NCBI GenBank assembly: GCA_963836915.1
Contig: CAWILH010000002.1
Coordinates: 2,232,001 to 2,296,000 of the forward strand
Length of the DNA: 64,000 nt
Reading direction: 5' to 3'
From: Cryomorpha sp963836915
GTDB lineage: Bacteria > Bacteroidota > Bacteroidia > Flavobacteriales_D > Cryomorphaceae
The position numbers and the translations under genes are program-made. This document shows positions 32,947-41,569 of the stretch, piece after piece. The stretch's first letter is position 1; each line of letters begins with the position of its first letter. The notes beneath the pieces were generated by a model. That model was given only the letters and a program-made list of their open reading frames with translations. It was not told where the DNA came from and did not search any database.

Positions 32947-34470
32947 ATGTAGAAACTTTTACTTGTTGCTTTAATAGCATTTTTTGGAATCAACGCCTCT
33001 CAAGCACAAATTGCAGATGGTAGTTTATTAACTGAGAATATCACTTTCACAGACCTTGACGGGGTTGAGCACGATATATTCTCTTATTTAGATGAAGGTA
33101 AAACAGTGATTCTTGACCTTTTTGCAGAGTGGTGCGGGCCGTGTTGGAACTACCATAATACTGGAACAAACCACCCCAACGCCGGAGCTTTAAAAACTGT
33201 TTGGAATAATTACGGCCCTGACCGGACCGACGAAGTGATGGTTTTTGCCATAGAGACTGATCCTAACACAGCAGATTCATTAATGTACGGCGGGGTTGGA
33301 ACTCAAGGATGGGACTGGGTGACCAATACTCCTTACCCTATGGCTGGTGCCAATATTGGAGATATTTTTAATCAAGCATACTATCCATTTATTATAAGGA
33401 TCTGCCCTAACCGTCAGATTTTCGAGTTAGGCCAAGCATCCTCACCTAATATATACGCAGAAGTAGGAACTTGCCTAAGTCAAAATGGAGAGAATAATGG
33501 TGCACTTCTTAGCTATACAGGAGAATCGGGAACATGCGACAATCCTGAGATGAGAGTTAACCTTCAAAATCTAGGTTCATCAAATCTAACTTCAGCAACA
33601 ATTTCAATCAGCTCTACAGGAAGCGATCTTTCTGCCACCTACGATTGGACAGGTAATTTGGCGCCATACGAAGTGGAAGAAGTTGCTTTAGGTTTTGCTG
33701 CACTGACTGAGCCTTCAGATGTAACTTTTGCCATATCAACACCCAATGAATCTGTTGACGAATTCGCAGATGACAATGAAGTCTTTGCTTCATTGGCTCC
33801 ACCCGTCGAGACCGCAAATTTGATAGAAGTTGAGATCAATACTGACACCTATGGGGCTGAGACCTATTGGAGAATAGTGAATCAATCAGGCCAGATGCTA
33901 GTACAAGGTGGCAATCAGGCGGTAGGAACCAATAACGTGGCAAGTCAAGCTGTCCCAAATGCTCCAAACGGACAAGGGGCTTACGCTGCCAATCAGACCT
34001 ATACCACCGAATTTGAGCTTCCCGCCAATGACTGTTTCACGTTTGAAATTTATGATTATTTCCAAGATGGCATCTGCTGCCAATATGGTAACGGATCATA
34101 TAAAGTAACTGATGTATACGCCGAGACTGTAATTTTATCTGGCGGCACATTCGGACATGATGATGAAGCAAACATGACTGCCAATGCACTGAGCGTAGAT
34201 GATATTGAAAGTCTCGAGTCTTACACAGTTTATCCAAACCCAACGCGTGATAATCTCAATGTGCAATTTGAATTGAACAGCTCGAATCACGTGACTCTTG
34301 ATGTGCACAATATTGTAGGTCAGTTGATCTCATCACAAGATTTTGGAATTTTGCCAGCTGGCTCTAATCTTCGAAGCGTAGATGTTTCAGGGCATCCTGA
34401 AGGTATCTATTTGCTTGTCATGACCATCGACGGCCAGCAAAGCGTAAAGAAGTTTACCATCAGTAAATAA
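32947..34470 (+). CDS. T9SS-sorted thioredoxin-like protein with amber codon 2
   Basis: Surface or secreted thiol protein. The best start is the ATG at 32947 (or an in-frame ATG at 32923), but the next codon is TAG at 32950-32952, followed by a normal signal peptide (KLLLVALIAFFGINASQAQ). The frame is then open to 34470. Domains: a thioredoxin fold with LDGVEHDIFSYLDEGK and FAEWCGPCW (C63 and C66), a middle beta region, a calcium- or ligand-binding-like segment (DYFQDGICCQYGNGSYKV), and a type A sorting domain (VYPNPTRDNLNV, LDVHNIVGQLI, GIYLLVMTI). If the TAG is real, the protein is made only by readthrough, from a weak internal start such as the GTG at 33106 (leaderless for export), or not at all. 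Its base composition looks more AT-rich than its neighbours. It heads the plus-strand cassette to 38305. Confidence 0.75.
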
Positions 34471-34488
34471 TCATAATAACCCTTTAAA

Positions 34489-34524
34489 AGAAACGTTCGG
34501 GATTTTTCCCGGACGTTTCTTTTT
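34489..34524 (+). terminator. Intrinsic terminator after the T9SS thioredoxin-like gene
   Basis: A strong hairpin with a 14-bp stem (AGAAACGTTCGGGA / TCCCGGACGTTTCT, one G.U pair), 4-nt T loop and a trailing TTTTT. It lies 19 bp after the stop at 34470 and 16 bp before the TlpA-like ATG, so transcription of the rest of the cassette probably needs readthrough or a new promoter. Confidence 0.85.
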
Positions 34525-34539
34525 AATTAAATTTCCATT

Positions 34540-35037
34540 ATGAAAATCCCGAATATCGCCCTAGCGCTATTTTTTCTGGGCATTGCATTTCAGATCTCTG
34601 CGCAAGAAAAGACCATCCCATCAGCCATCGTAAAATCGCTCGAAGGCAAAGATTTCAATATGGCCGATCTGACCAATGATGGAAAGCCTATGGTCATTAA
34701 TTTTTGGGCCACTTGGTGCTCCCCATGCAAGCGCGAGCTTAGCGCCATCGCCGATCTATATCCCGACTGGCAAGATGAAACAGGTGTCAAGCTCATCGCC
34801 ATTTCTATTGACGACGCACGGAGCCAATCGCGCGTGCTTCCCTATGTAAATGGATCTGCTTGGGATTACGAAGTATATATCGATACCAATCAAGACTTTA
34901 AGCGCGCCATGGGCGTAAACAATGTTCCACATACCTTTTTGGTAAATGGAAAAGGGGAAATCGTATGGGATCATAATAATTATAGTCCCGGAGATGAGCT
35001 CGACCTCTACGATAAAATTTTAGAAATCTCCAATTAA
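34540..35037 (+). CDS. TlpA/ResA-like periplasmic thiol-disulfide oxidoreductase
   Basis: Exported thioredoxin-fold reductase. Signal peptide MKIPNIALALFFLGIAFQISAQ, then LEGKDFNMADL and the active site FWATWCSPCKREL (C60 and C63), with the cis-proline loop NNVPHTFLV (P130). The length of 165 residues is normal for the single-domain family. It may reduce cytochrome c haem-site cysteines or other extracytoplasmic disulfides. Eight bases separate it from the DUF6029-like gene, indicating one transcript with the next three genes. Confidence 0.92.
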   Translation: MKIPNIALALFFLGIAFQISAQEKTIPSAIVKSLEGKDFNMADLTNDGKPMVINFWATWCSPCKRELSAIADLYPDWQDETGVKLIAISIDDARSQSRVLPYVNGSAWDYEVYIDTNQDFKRAMGVNNVPHTFLVNGKGEIVWDHNNYSPGDELDLYDKILEISN

Positions 35038-35045
35038 GGACTGAG

Positions 35046-36749
35046 ATGAAGTATTGCTTTCTGCTGGCTGCCTTATCATTGCTCACCTTTGGCCTAAAAG
35101 CCCAAAATGAAAAAGGCGGACAGATAACCGGTAATTTTTCGCTCGACGCTCAATACTATCAGGAAGACAGTGCCATATCTGCCGTAGTGCCCGATGAACA
35201 AGTCGCAATGCAAGGCTTTGGAAACCTGATCTACACCAATAATAAAATCGAAGCGGGAATCCGTTTTGAAACGTACGTACCGGCGTTCGTGGGCTATCCC
35301 GCAGGTGCACCGTGGAGCGGAACCGGCATTGGATACCGCTATGCGAAATACAAATCCGATAAAATCGAAATTACCGCAGGCAATTTCTATGAGCAGTTTG
35401 GATCTGGAATGGTTCTGCGGGCTTGGGAAGATCGTGGGCTAGGAGTGGATTATGCCCTAGATGGTATTCGTGTGGTAGCCCGCCCCACCGATGGAGTGGT
35501 CATAAAGACACTCTACGGAAAACAGCGCTTCAACTTTGACGATGGACTTCAAAACGGTGCCGGAATAGTGCGTGGCGCCGATATCGAATTTAGCCTGAAT
35601 CAGCTGCTCGATTCGGCGGCTCAGCTCAAGTCGCAATGGATTATTGGCGGAAGCTTTGTCAGCAAATTTGAAGAGAACAGAAGCTCCGTTTATGACTATC
35701 CAGAAAATGTAGGCGCGGGCGCCGCAAGACTGAAATACATAAACGGTGGATTCCAATTTACCGGAGAGTACGCCCGCACAGGGATCAATCCATCTTCATT
35801 CAATTCGCAAATAATAGATATACCCGATTCGCTCGATCCAGTGGTAGGGCTGTTTCAGTTCGGTCAGGGAATAAATTTAAATGCCACCTACTCGCAGAGA
35901 GGCTTTGGCATATCGGGCACTGTGAGCTCTCTGGCAAATATGGCCTTGAAAAGCCAGCGCAACAGTGGCCCTTTTGATAGCTGGGTCAATTACCTGCCAG
36001 CCACATCGGTTTTACAGACTTATCTATTGGCGCAACTTTACCCATATGCTACCCAACCGAATGGTGAGGTTTCATTCAGGGGCGATCTCTTCTATACCTT
36101 CCAGCGCGGCACTGGCCTAGGTGGCAAGTACGGTATGAAACTAGAAGCCAGCTATACGCGCGTTATGTCGCCCGACCTGCCCGCAGTGGAAGGCTTGGCC
36201 ACCAATCGCGAAGGAGTGGATCCGATTCTCTTCAGTGTGGGCGATCAAACCTATTATTCAGACTTCAATGTAAAGCTGACACGAAAAGTTTCAAAAAAAT
36301 TTAAAGGAAGCTTGTTTTACATGAATACTGTCTATGATAATGACGTAATTCAAGGAGCCTATGACTATGATAATATTCCCGCCAAGGGAACGATCTATGC
36401 CGACCTGTTTGTTTTTGAAGGCACCATTAATTTAAAGCGCGGCCATAATCTCCGATTTGAAACGCAGTTGCTGCGCACCAATCAGCACCTGCAAGATTGG
36501 GCCGCATTGGTTTTGGAATATACCATCACCCCGCATTGGTTTTTCTCAGCGCTCAATCAATACAATTATGGAAATGACTCGGGCGACGATTTAAACTTTC
36601 CTGTTATTACGACGGGCTATATAAATGGCGCAAACCGCATCACAGTGGGCTACGGCCGGCAGCGGGCTGGGGTATTTTGTGTGGGCGGTGTATGCAGGGT
36701 GGTTCCAGCTTCCAATGGCCTTACCGTGAGCCTTACCAGTAGTTTTTAA
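35046..36749 (+). CDS. DUF6029-like outer-membrane beta-barrel protein
   Basis: A 567-residue exported protein with signal peptide MKYCFLLAALSLLTFGLKAQ, then beta-strand-rich sequence with alternating aromatic residues throughout and a C-terminal strand ending LTVSLTSSF, as outer-membrane barrels do. Recognisable stretches include GNFYEQFGSGMVLRAWEDR, GVDYALDGIRVVARP, and YSQRGFGISGTVSSL. The family (DUF6029) has no established function. It lies between the TlpA-like protein and an Omp28-like lipoprotein in one transcript (gaps 8 and 3 bp). A C-terminal CVGGVC pair (about residue 548) is noteworthy in this thiol-rich neighbourhood. Confidence 0.85.
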   Translation: MKYCFLLAALSLLTFGLKAQNEKGGQITGNFSLDAQYYQEDSAISAVVPDEQVAMQGFGNLIYTNNKIEAGIRFETYVPAFVGYPAGAPWSGTGIGYRYAKYKSDKIEITAGNFYEQFGSGMVLRAWEDRGLGVDYALDGIRVVARPTDGVVIKTLYGKQRFNFDDGLQNGAGIVRGADIEFSLNQLLDSAAQLKSQWIIGGSFVSKFEENRSSVYDYPENVGAGAARLKYINGGFQFTGEYARTGINPSSFNSQIIDIPDSLDPVVGLFQFGQGINLNATYSQRGFGISGTVSSLANMALKSQRNSGPFDSWVNYLPATSVLQTYLLAQLYPYATQPNGEVSFRGDLFYTFQRGTGLGGKYGMKLEASYTRVMSPDLPAVEGLATNREGVDPILFSVGDQTYYSDFNVKLTRKVSKKFKGSLFYMNTVYDNDVIQGAYDYDNIPAKGTIYADLFVFEGTINLKRGHNLRFETQLLRTNQHLQDWAALVLEYTITPHWFFSALNQYNYGNDSGDDLNFPVITTGYINGANRITVGYGRQRAGVFCVGGVCRVVPASNGLTVSLTSSF

Positions 36750-36752
36750 ATT

Positions 36753-37700
36753 ATGAGAGCAGCGACGATTCTTTTTCTTTTTGCAATAATTCTGGCCTTT
36801 GCAGCCTGCGATAAAACCGATTGTCCCTATGTGGATGAGCGGCTTTGCGACCAAGATTACCGTGACAGCATCGCCAATGACACCACCAATGCTGGCGGTG
36901 GAATAGGCACTGACACGGGCACAGTGGTCAATGGGTTCGTGTTCTACGATCAAAGCGTATTTGAAAATTACGAAAGCAAAGTAATGCTCGAAGACTTTAC
37001 CGGTTTTAGATGTAGCAATTGTGCTACCGCCATCGCTACCGGTGCCAATTTAAAAACGCAATGGGGTGAGCGGATCACCGTGGTGGGATTGCACGTAACC
37101 TTTGAATTTGCGGCGCCAATAGCCGATCCGCCTGAACCATTTTCAACCGACTTCCGGACAGATGCCGGCGAAGCCTATACCAACGCTTTTCAACTTCCCG
37201 GGCTCCCCAATGGATTGGTAAATAGAAAGGACTTTGGTACCGGCGAAATACAGGCCGTTGGCGAATCTGCCGACCGCGTGGATCAGCTCCTTCAAGAAGA
37301 GCCACAGGCGTTTATCCGATTTAGGGATGTAGCTGTAAATAGCACAGGTACAACGATCGATTTCAAAGTGGCCATCGCTCCGCTTTTAGAGTTGACCGGA
37401 GATTATAATCTTACTATTGGAATTCTCGAAGATGGCATCATCGAAGGGCAAAAAGATGGCACCCTATCGCTATTCCCTTTTACCCATGACCACGTGTTTC
37501 GGGGCAATGTAAATGGCCTTTATGGTGAAGCTGCGCTAACTGCAAACGCCAGCTTCGAACCAAATACGGCCCAACGATTTTTGTACTCATTGCCGATAGC
37601 CCCAGACTGGGTAGCCGAAAACTGTTATCTATTCGCGTATCTTCACCATTCAGATACAAGAGAAATAATACAGTGTGAAGAGGTTCATTTTATCCCATAA
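36753..37700 (+). CDS. Omp28-like lipoprotein with thioredoxin-type CxxC
   Basis: A 315-residue lipoprotein. The signal has lipobox AFAAC with the acylated cysteine at position 19, followed by further cysteines in the first 35 residues (DCPY, RLCD). The Omp28-type thioredoxin-like domain begins with VMLEDFTGFRCSNC (C87 and C90), then VVGLHVTFE, and a C-terminal beta region (DHVFRGNVNGLYG). Omp28 was first described as an outer-membrane lipoprotein of Porphyromonas gingivalis, with unclear function. Here it follows the DUF6029 barrel by 3 bp and overlaps the next gene by 26 bp. Confidence 0.87.
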   Translation: MRAATILFLFAIILAFAACDKTDCPYVDERLCDQDYRDSIANDTTNAGGGIGTDTGTVVNGFVFYDQSVFENYESKVMLEDFTGFRCSNCATAIATGANLKTQWGERITVVGLHVTFEFAAPIADPPEPFSTDFRTDAGEAYTNAFQLPGLPNGLVNRKDFGTGEIQAVGESADRVDQLLQEEPQAFIRFRDVAVNSTGTTIDFKVAIAPLLELTGDYNLTIGILEDGIIEGQKDGTLSLFPFTHDHVFRGNVNGLYGEAALTANASFEPNTAQRFLYSLPIAPDWVAENCYLFAYLHHSDTREIIQCEEVHFIP

Positions 37701-38310
37701 GCTGAGTTTTTCAGCAATCTGGGTTTTTATAACAAGTAGCGGATGCTTCGCGCAAGCCGATTTTAAGCTGGACATACACGCTGGCCTGGCTGGCACGCAG
37801 GTGCAAGGCGATGGCCTAGGTGGTTTCGACAAGCTTGGGGTCATGGGCGGCCTAGGTGTACACACCGCTGCGTTTGATAAGTTTGATCTCGGTCTCGAAT
37901 TGAATATCGTGGAGAAAGGGAGCGTCAAGCGCGCCAATCCAGAAGCCGGTGATCTAGAAAAATACAAGATGCGCTTATTTTATGTACAGGTGCCTATCTA
38001 TGCGAGATATAATGTGAATGACAAAATCGGGGTACTCGCCGGTCCATCTTTGGCGGCCTTGATCTCCAGTAGGGAAGAAGATTTGAACGGTGAAATTCAG
38101 AACAATCCAGATTTTGAGCCCTTCGAGTTGGCAGCAATCATAGGCGTGCACTACCGCTTTACGGAAAAGTTCAAAGCAGAAATCCGGCTCGATCAATCGC
38201 TCTCTGCCATTCGCAAGAAAGGTGAAGGCAGGAACCAGCCGATTGGTGGGCCGACAGTACAATACGTCTTTGGGTTTCTATCTATATTATTCCTTAGGTA
38301 CTTAGTCTGA
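37675..38310 (+). CDS. Outer-membrane beta-barrel protein (PorT/OmpA-barrel type), frameshifted at the last strand
   Basis: A ~210-residue small barrel: signal peptide (LSFSAIWVFITSSGCFAQA), then strands such as FKLDIHAGLAG, DLGLELNIVEKGSV, LFYVQVPIYARYNVNDKIGVLAGP and FELAAIIGVHYRFTEKFKAEIRLDQSL, typical of Bacteroidota 8-stranded porin-family proteins. In the printed frame the end is PTVQYVFGFLSILFLRYLV. If one G is removed from GGTGGGCC (38246-38252) it becomes GGRQYNTSLGFYLYYSLGT with a stop at 38305, a textbook final strand. A frameshift at this point is therefore likely. It is the last gene of the cassette beginning at 34540. Confidence 0.78.
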   Translation: MKRFILSHKLSFSAIWVFITSSGCFAQADFKLDIHAGLAGTQVQGDGLGGFDKLGVMGGLGVHTAAFDKFDLGLELNIVEKGSVKRANPEAGDLEKYKMRLFYVQVPIYARYNVNDKIGVLAGPSLAALISSREEDLNGEIQNNPDFEPFELAAIIGVHYRFTEKFKAEIRLDQSLSAIRKKGEGRNQPIGGPTVQYVFGFLSILFLRYLV

Positions 38311-38380
38311 ATCCATTCGGTGAATCTCTGATTCGATCAAAATCAAATTTGTGTTAATCGTACACAATTCGAGCAAGAAC

Positions 38381-38412
38381 TTTGAAAAGTCGGCGTTTAA
38401 AATGTATCTTCA
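38381..38412 (+). promoter_or_regulatory. Probable promoter of the 66-residue protein gene
   Basis: TTTG at 38381-38384, a 20-bp spacer and TATCTTCA at 38405-38412 approximate the Bacteroidota -33/-7 pair (two mismatches in the -7 box). It lies about 30 bp upstream of the ATG at 38442. Confidence 0.45.
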
Positions 38413-38441
38413 AACCCGAAACCAATTAAACTGCTAAGACT

Positions 38442-38642
38442 ATGTTAGAATTAAGTAAGCAGATTCTTCAAAAAGTAAGCTTTGACCGTAGACTTTTTAA
38501 GAAGGAATTAAAGAAATCATTTAAGTGGGTAAATCCCCATGAAAGACAAGATTTGAAAACGTGGTGCCTGGCCACTTTTGGTTTGGCATACCACGATATC
38601 ATCATCGAAGTATTCGATACTACCCTAAGCGCTTCTTTTTGA
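38442..38642 (+). CDS. Small cytosolic protein of unknown function (66 aa)
   Basis: No named family recognised. The protein is basic, helix-forming and soluble: LELSKQILQKVSFDRRLFKKELKKSFKWV, then WCLATFGLAYHDIIIEVFDT. It has its own promoter-like sequence and an intrinsic terminator, so it is a stand-alone gene rather than a chance ORF. The final codons (LSASF-stop) lie inside the terminator stem. I recall similar short proteins in other Bacteroidota, but cannot confirm this here. A binding role (nucleic acid or protein) is possible from the charge pattern alone. Confidence 0.8.
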   Translation: MLELSKQILQKVSFDRRLFKKELKKSFKWVNPHERQDLKTWCLATFGLAYHDIIIEVFDTTLSASF

Positions 38643-38656
38643 AGCGCTTTTTTTTT
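38627..38656 (+). terminator. Intrinsic terminator overlapping the end of the 66-aa gene
   Basis: Perfect 9-bp stem (AAGCGCTTC / GAAGCGCTT) with a T5 loop, followed by at least seven T. The stop codon TGA (38640-38642) sits at the loop/stem junction, so the ribosome terminates inside the hairpin. The T-run abuts the ruvB stop on the opposite strand. Confidence 0.9.
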
Positions 38657-39677
38657 AGAACAAAAATCCTTGGTCTTGATGGGGGGTGCGGCGCAGATGC
38701 TTATACGCCGCTTCGGTAGCTTGCCTGCCCCTTGGCGTGCGCATTAAGAATCCTTCTTGAATAAGGAATGGCTCATACACTTCTTCTATCGTACCCGAGT
38801 CTTCTCCCACTGCCGTGGCGATCGTGTTTAGACCCACTGGCCCACCCTTAAATTTATCGATGATAGTGGCCAATATCTTATTGTCCATTTCGTCAAGGCC
38901 ATAGGTATCTACTTCGAGTGCTTCTAGCGCTATTCTCGCAATGTCGAGATCAATAATACCCGATCCTTTCACTTGCGCAAAATCACGGACCCTACGAAGC
39001 AGGGCATTCGCTATTCTGGGCGTTCCGCGTGAGCGACCAGCTATTTCTTTGGCAGCACTATTCTCGATCGGGATATTCAAGATATCAGCACTTCGCTTCA
39101 GTATGGTGGCAAGTATGTCGGCGGTGTAATAACTCAGCCGGGAGTTGATCCCAAATCTCGCGCGAAGGGGTGCAGTAAGAAGCCCCGATCTGGTCGTGGC
39201 GCCCACTAAAGTGAAGGGGTTCAGGCTTATCTCTACAGAGCGCGCATTGGGACCTGTGTCGATTACCAGGTCGATCTTGAAATCTTCCATGGCCGAATAG
39301 AGGTATTCTTCTACCACCGGAGAAAGCCGATGGATCTCGTCAATGAAGAGCACATCATTCTCTTCAAGGTTGGTGAGCAGGCCGGCCAGGTCACCAGGCT
39401 TATCGAGCACGGGACCGGAAGTAACCCGAAAGCCTACCCCCATCTCTTGGGAGATGATATTTGCAAGGGTAGTTTTGCCGAGCCCTGGGGGGCCATGCAA
39501 TAATACGTGGTCTAAGGCTTCTCCCCGCCTTACAGCGGCAGTCACAAAGATTCGAAGGTTCTCTAATATCTTGTCCTGTCCCGAAAAGTCATCAAAGGTC
39601 TTTGGTCTTAAAACCCTATCTATCTCCGCATCAGATGCAGATGCCGACTCGCGTAGATTAAATTCTTCTGACTCCAT
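38655..39677 (-). CDS. ruvB: Holliday junction branch migration ATPase RuvB
   Basis: Hexameric AAA+ motor that drives branch migration with RuvA. The 340-residue protein has the N-terminal RuvB start (LRPKTFDDFSGQDKI), Walker A HGPPGLGKTT (residues 61-70), Walker B FIDEIHRLS, the sensor and arginine-finger region ATTRSGLLTAPLRARFG, and the C-terminal winged helix (GGPVGLNTIATAVGED, EPFLIQEGFLMRTPRGR). It is transcribed alone, convergent with the 66-aa gene, and starts 42 bp from the ctaD terminator. Confidence 0.97.
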   Translation of the reverse strand: MESEEFNLRESASASDAEIDRVLRPKTFDDFSGQDKILENLRIFVTAAVRRGEALDHVLLHGPPGLGKTTLANIISQEMGVGFRVTSGPVLDKPGDLAGLLTNLEENDVLFIDEIHRLSPVVEEYLYSAMEDFKIDLVIDTGPNARSVEISLNPFTLVGATTRSGLLTAPLRARFGINSRLSYYTADILATILKRSADILNIPIENSAAKEIAGRSRGTPRIANALLRRVRDFAQVKGSGIIDLDIARIALEALEVDTYGLDEMDNKILATIIDKFKGGPVGLNTIATAVGEDSGTIEEVYEPFLIQEGFLMRTPRGRQATEAAYKHLRRTPHQDQGFLF

Positions 39678-39704
39678 CGCAGGCTAAGATAAACAAGATA
39701 GTGG

Positions 39705-39744
39705 GTTCACGAAAAAGAAAGCCACGCCCGTGGCGGGCGTGGCT
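39705..39744 (-). terminator. Intrinsic terminator of the act-cox operon
   Basis: On the minus strand an 11-bp GC-rich stem (AGCCACGCCCG / CGGGCGTGGCT) with a 3-nt loop at 39720-39744 is followed by TTCTTTTTC. It is 20 bp after the coxA/ctaD stop at 39765 and ends the eight-gene respiratory operon. Confidence 0.88.
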
Positions 39745-39764
39745 AGATTGAAAGTTCTCAAAGC

Positions 39765-41552
39765 TTAATGCTCTATTTCATTTTCGTCAAGTGGAACCGT
39801 TTGTGGCACATAATCGAGCTCCTTATCGGGCTTACTATAATCATATGGCCATCTATGCACTACAGGAAGAGCTCCAGGCCAGTTGCCGTGAATATGTTCT
39901 ACGGGTGTAGTCCATTCCAAGGTATTAGAACGCCAGGGATTTTGTGGTGCCAACTGTCCCTTCCAAATAGAGTAGAAGAAATTAAATAAAAATAATATTT
40001 GCGCCACAGCCGCCATGATTGCAAAGCTGCTTATCAAGACGTTTAAGTCAGTAAGTCCTTCGAACATCGCATAATCAGAATATTGATAATACCTTCTGGG
40101 CGCTCCTGCAAGACCTACGAAGTGCATCGGAAAGAACACTCCATAACCACCTATGATGGTAAGCCAAAAGTGTGCGTACCCCAATTTACTGTTCATCATT
40201 CGGCCAAACATTTTGGGAAACCAGTGATACACCCCAGCAAACATTCCAAATATTGCCGATAGCCCCATTACTACGTGAAAGTGGGCGACTACGAAATAGG
40301 TATCATGCACATTAATATCCAAGGTCGCATCGGCCAGAATGATACCCGTAAGTCCACCAGTGACGAACGTTGATACGAGCCCGATCGAAAACATCATGGC
40401 TGGTGTGAAAATGATATTTCCCTTCCAAAGGGTTGTGATATAATTAAACGCTTTTACCGCAGATGGGATTGCGATAAGTAAGGTCGTAAAAACAAATACC
40501 GAACCCAAGAAAGGATTCATGCCTGTCATAAACATATGGTGTCCCCATACGATGAAGGATAGGAATCCAATGGCCAGAATAGAACCGATCATAGCGCGGT
40601 ACCCAAAAATAGGCTTTCGCGAATTGGTTGCAATAATCTCTGATGTGATACCAAGGGCTGGAAGGATTACGATGTACACTTCGGGGTGGCCCAAGAACCA
40701 GAAAAGGTGCTCAAAAAGAATCGGGCTTCCGCCAACAGGGTCAAGTGCTTCGCCACCCACGAAAATATCACTCAAATAGAAACTGGTTCCAAGTGATCTG
40801 TCCATAATGAGCAAAAGCACCGCTGCAAACAAAACTGGAAAGGACAATACCCCCAAGATGGCGGTTACAAAAAATGCCCAGATGGTAAGTGGCAGCCGCG
40901 TCATCTTCATACCCTTGGTACGAAGATTCAGAATGGTGACTATATAATTCAAACTACCCAGCAGCGAAGATGCAATGAATATCGCCATGCTCACCAACCA
41001 CAAAGTCATACCCAAGCCAGAAGCTGGCATAGCCTGCGGCAGTGCGCTCAAAGGCGGATAGATCGTCCAACCGCCACCGGCAGCTCCAGTCTCTACAAAG
41101 AGCGATGCTACCATAATGATGCTGGAAATGAAGAAGAACCAATAGGAAAGCATATTCAAAAAGCCTGAAGCCATGTCACGGGCTCCAATCTGCAATGGAA
41201 TGAGCAGATTGCTGAATGTACCGCTCAAGCCACCGGTAAGTACAAAAAATACCATAATGGTACCATGGATGGTAACCAATGAAAGGTACATATTGCGGTC
41301 AAGAACCCCGTCTGGCGCCCAGCGGTCTCCAAGAAAATAATTCAAGATCTCAAAACTCTCGCCAGGCCACCCTATCTGCAATCGGAAGAAAACCGAAAGC
41401 ATCATAGCGATGATGGCCATGAATATTGCAGTGATCAAAAACTGCTTGCTGATCATTTTGTGATCCTGCGAAAAAACATATTTTGATACAAAGCTCTCCT
41501 TCTCGTGGTAGTGTGCGTGCTCTGCTGCGTGTGCTTCAGTAATTGCTGACAT
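39765..41552 (-). CDS. ctaD: Cytochrome c oxidase subunit I
   Basis: Catalytic subunit of the aa3-type oxidase: binds low-spin haem and the haem-CuB centre and pumps protons. The 595 residues have the expected 12 or more helices. The CuB/active-site motif WFLGHPEVYIVILPALG (~residues 282-298) holds the His-Tyr crosslink pair, WGHHMFMTGMNP (~335-346) has two CuB histidines, and VHDTYFVVAHFHVVMGLSA near 430 supplies the high-spin and low-spin haem histidines. The N-terminus (HEKESFVSKYVFSQDHKMI) and a long C-terminal tail (EWTTPVEHIHGNWPG) are typical of Bacteroidota. Last gene of the act operon, 17 bp after subunit II. Confidence 0.97.
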   Translation of the reverse strand: MSAITEAHAAEHAHYHEKESFVSKYVFSQDHKMISKQFLITAIFMAIIAMMLSVFFRLQIGWPGESFEILNYFLGDRWAPDGVLDRNMYLSLVTIHGTIMVFFVLTGGLSGTFSNLLIPLQIGARDMASGFLNMLSYWFFFISSIIMVASLFVETGAAGGGWTIYPPLSALPQAMPASGLGMTLWLVSMAIFIASSLLGSLNYIVTILNLRTKGMKMTRLPLTIWAFFVTAILGVLSFPVLFAAVLLLIMDRSLGTSFYLSDIFVGGEALDPVGGSPILFEHLFWFLGHPEVYIVILPALGITSEIIATNSRKPIFGYRAMIGSILAIGFLSFIVWGHHMFMTGMNPFLGSVFVFTTLLIAIPSAVKAFNYITTLWKGNIIFTPAMMFSIGLVSTFVTGGLTGIILADATLDINVHDTYFVVAHFHVVMGLSAIFGMFAGVYHWFPKMFGRMMNSKLGYAHFWLTIIGGYGVFFPMHFVGLAGAPRRYYQYSDYAMFEGLTDLNVLISSFAIMAAVAQILFLFNFFYSIWKGQLAPQNPWRSNTLEWTTPVEHIHGNWPGALPVVHRWPYDYSKPDKELDYVPQTVPLDENEIEH

Positions 41553-41569
41553 AATCTATACGTTCTAAA

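Noticed and set aside
32502..32952. Stop-codon recoding (selenocysteine at TGA 32504, pyrrolysine at TAG 32950)
   Set aside because: The codons fall in or just after signal peptides rather than active sites, no recoding RNA element is visible, and both stop codons are used normally elsewhere in the window.
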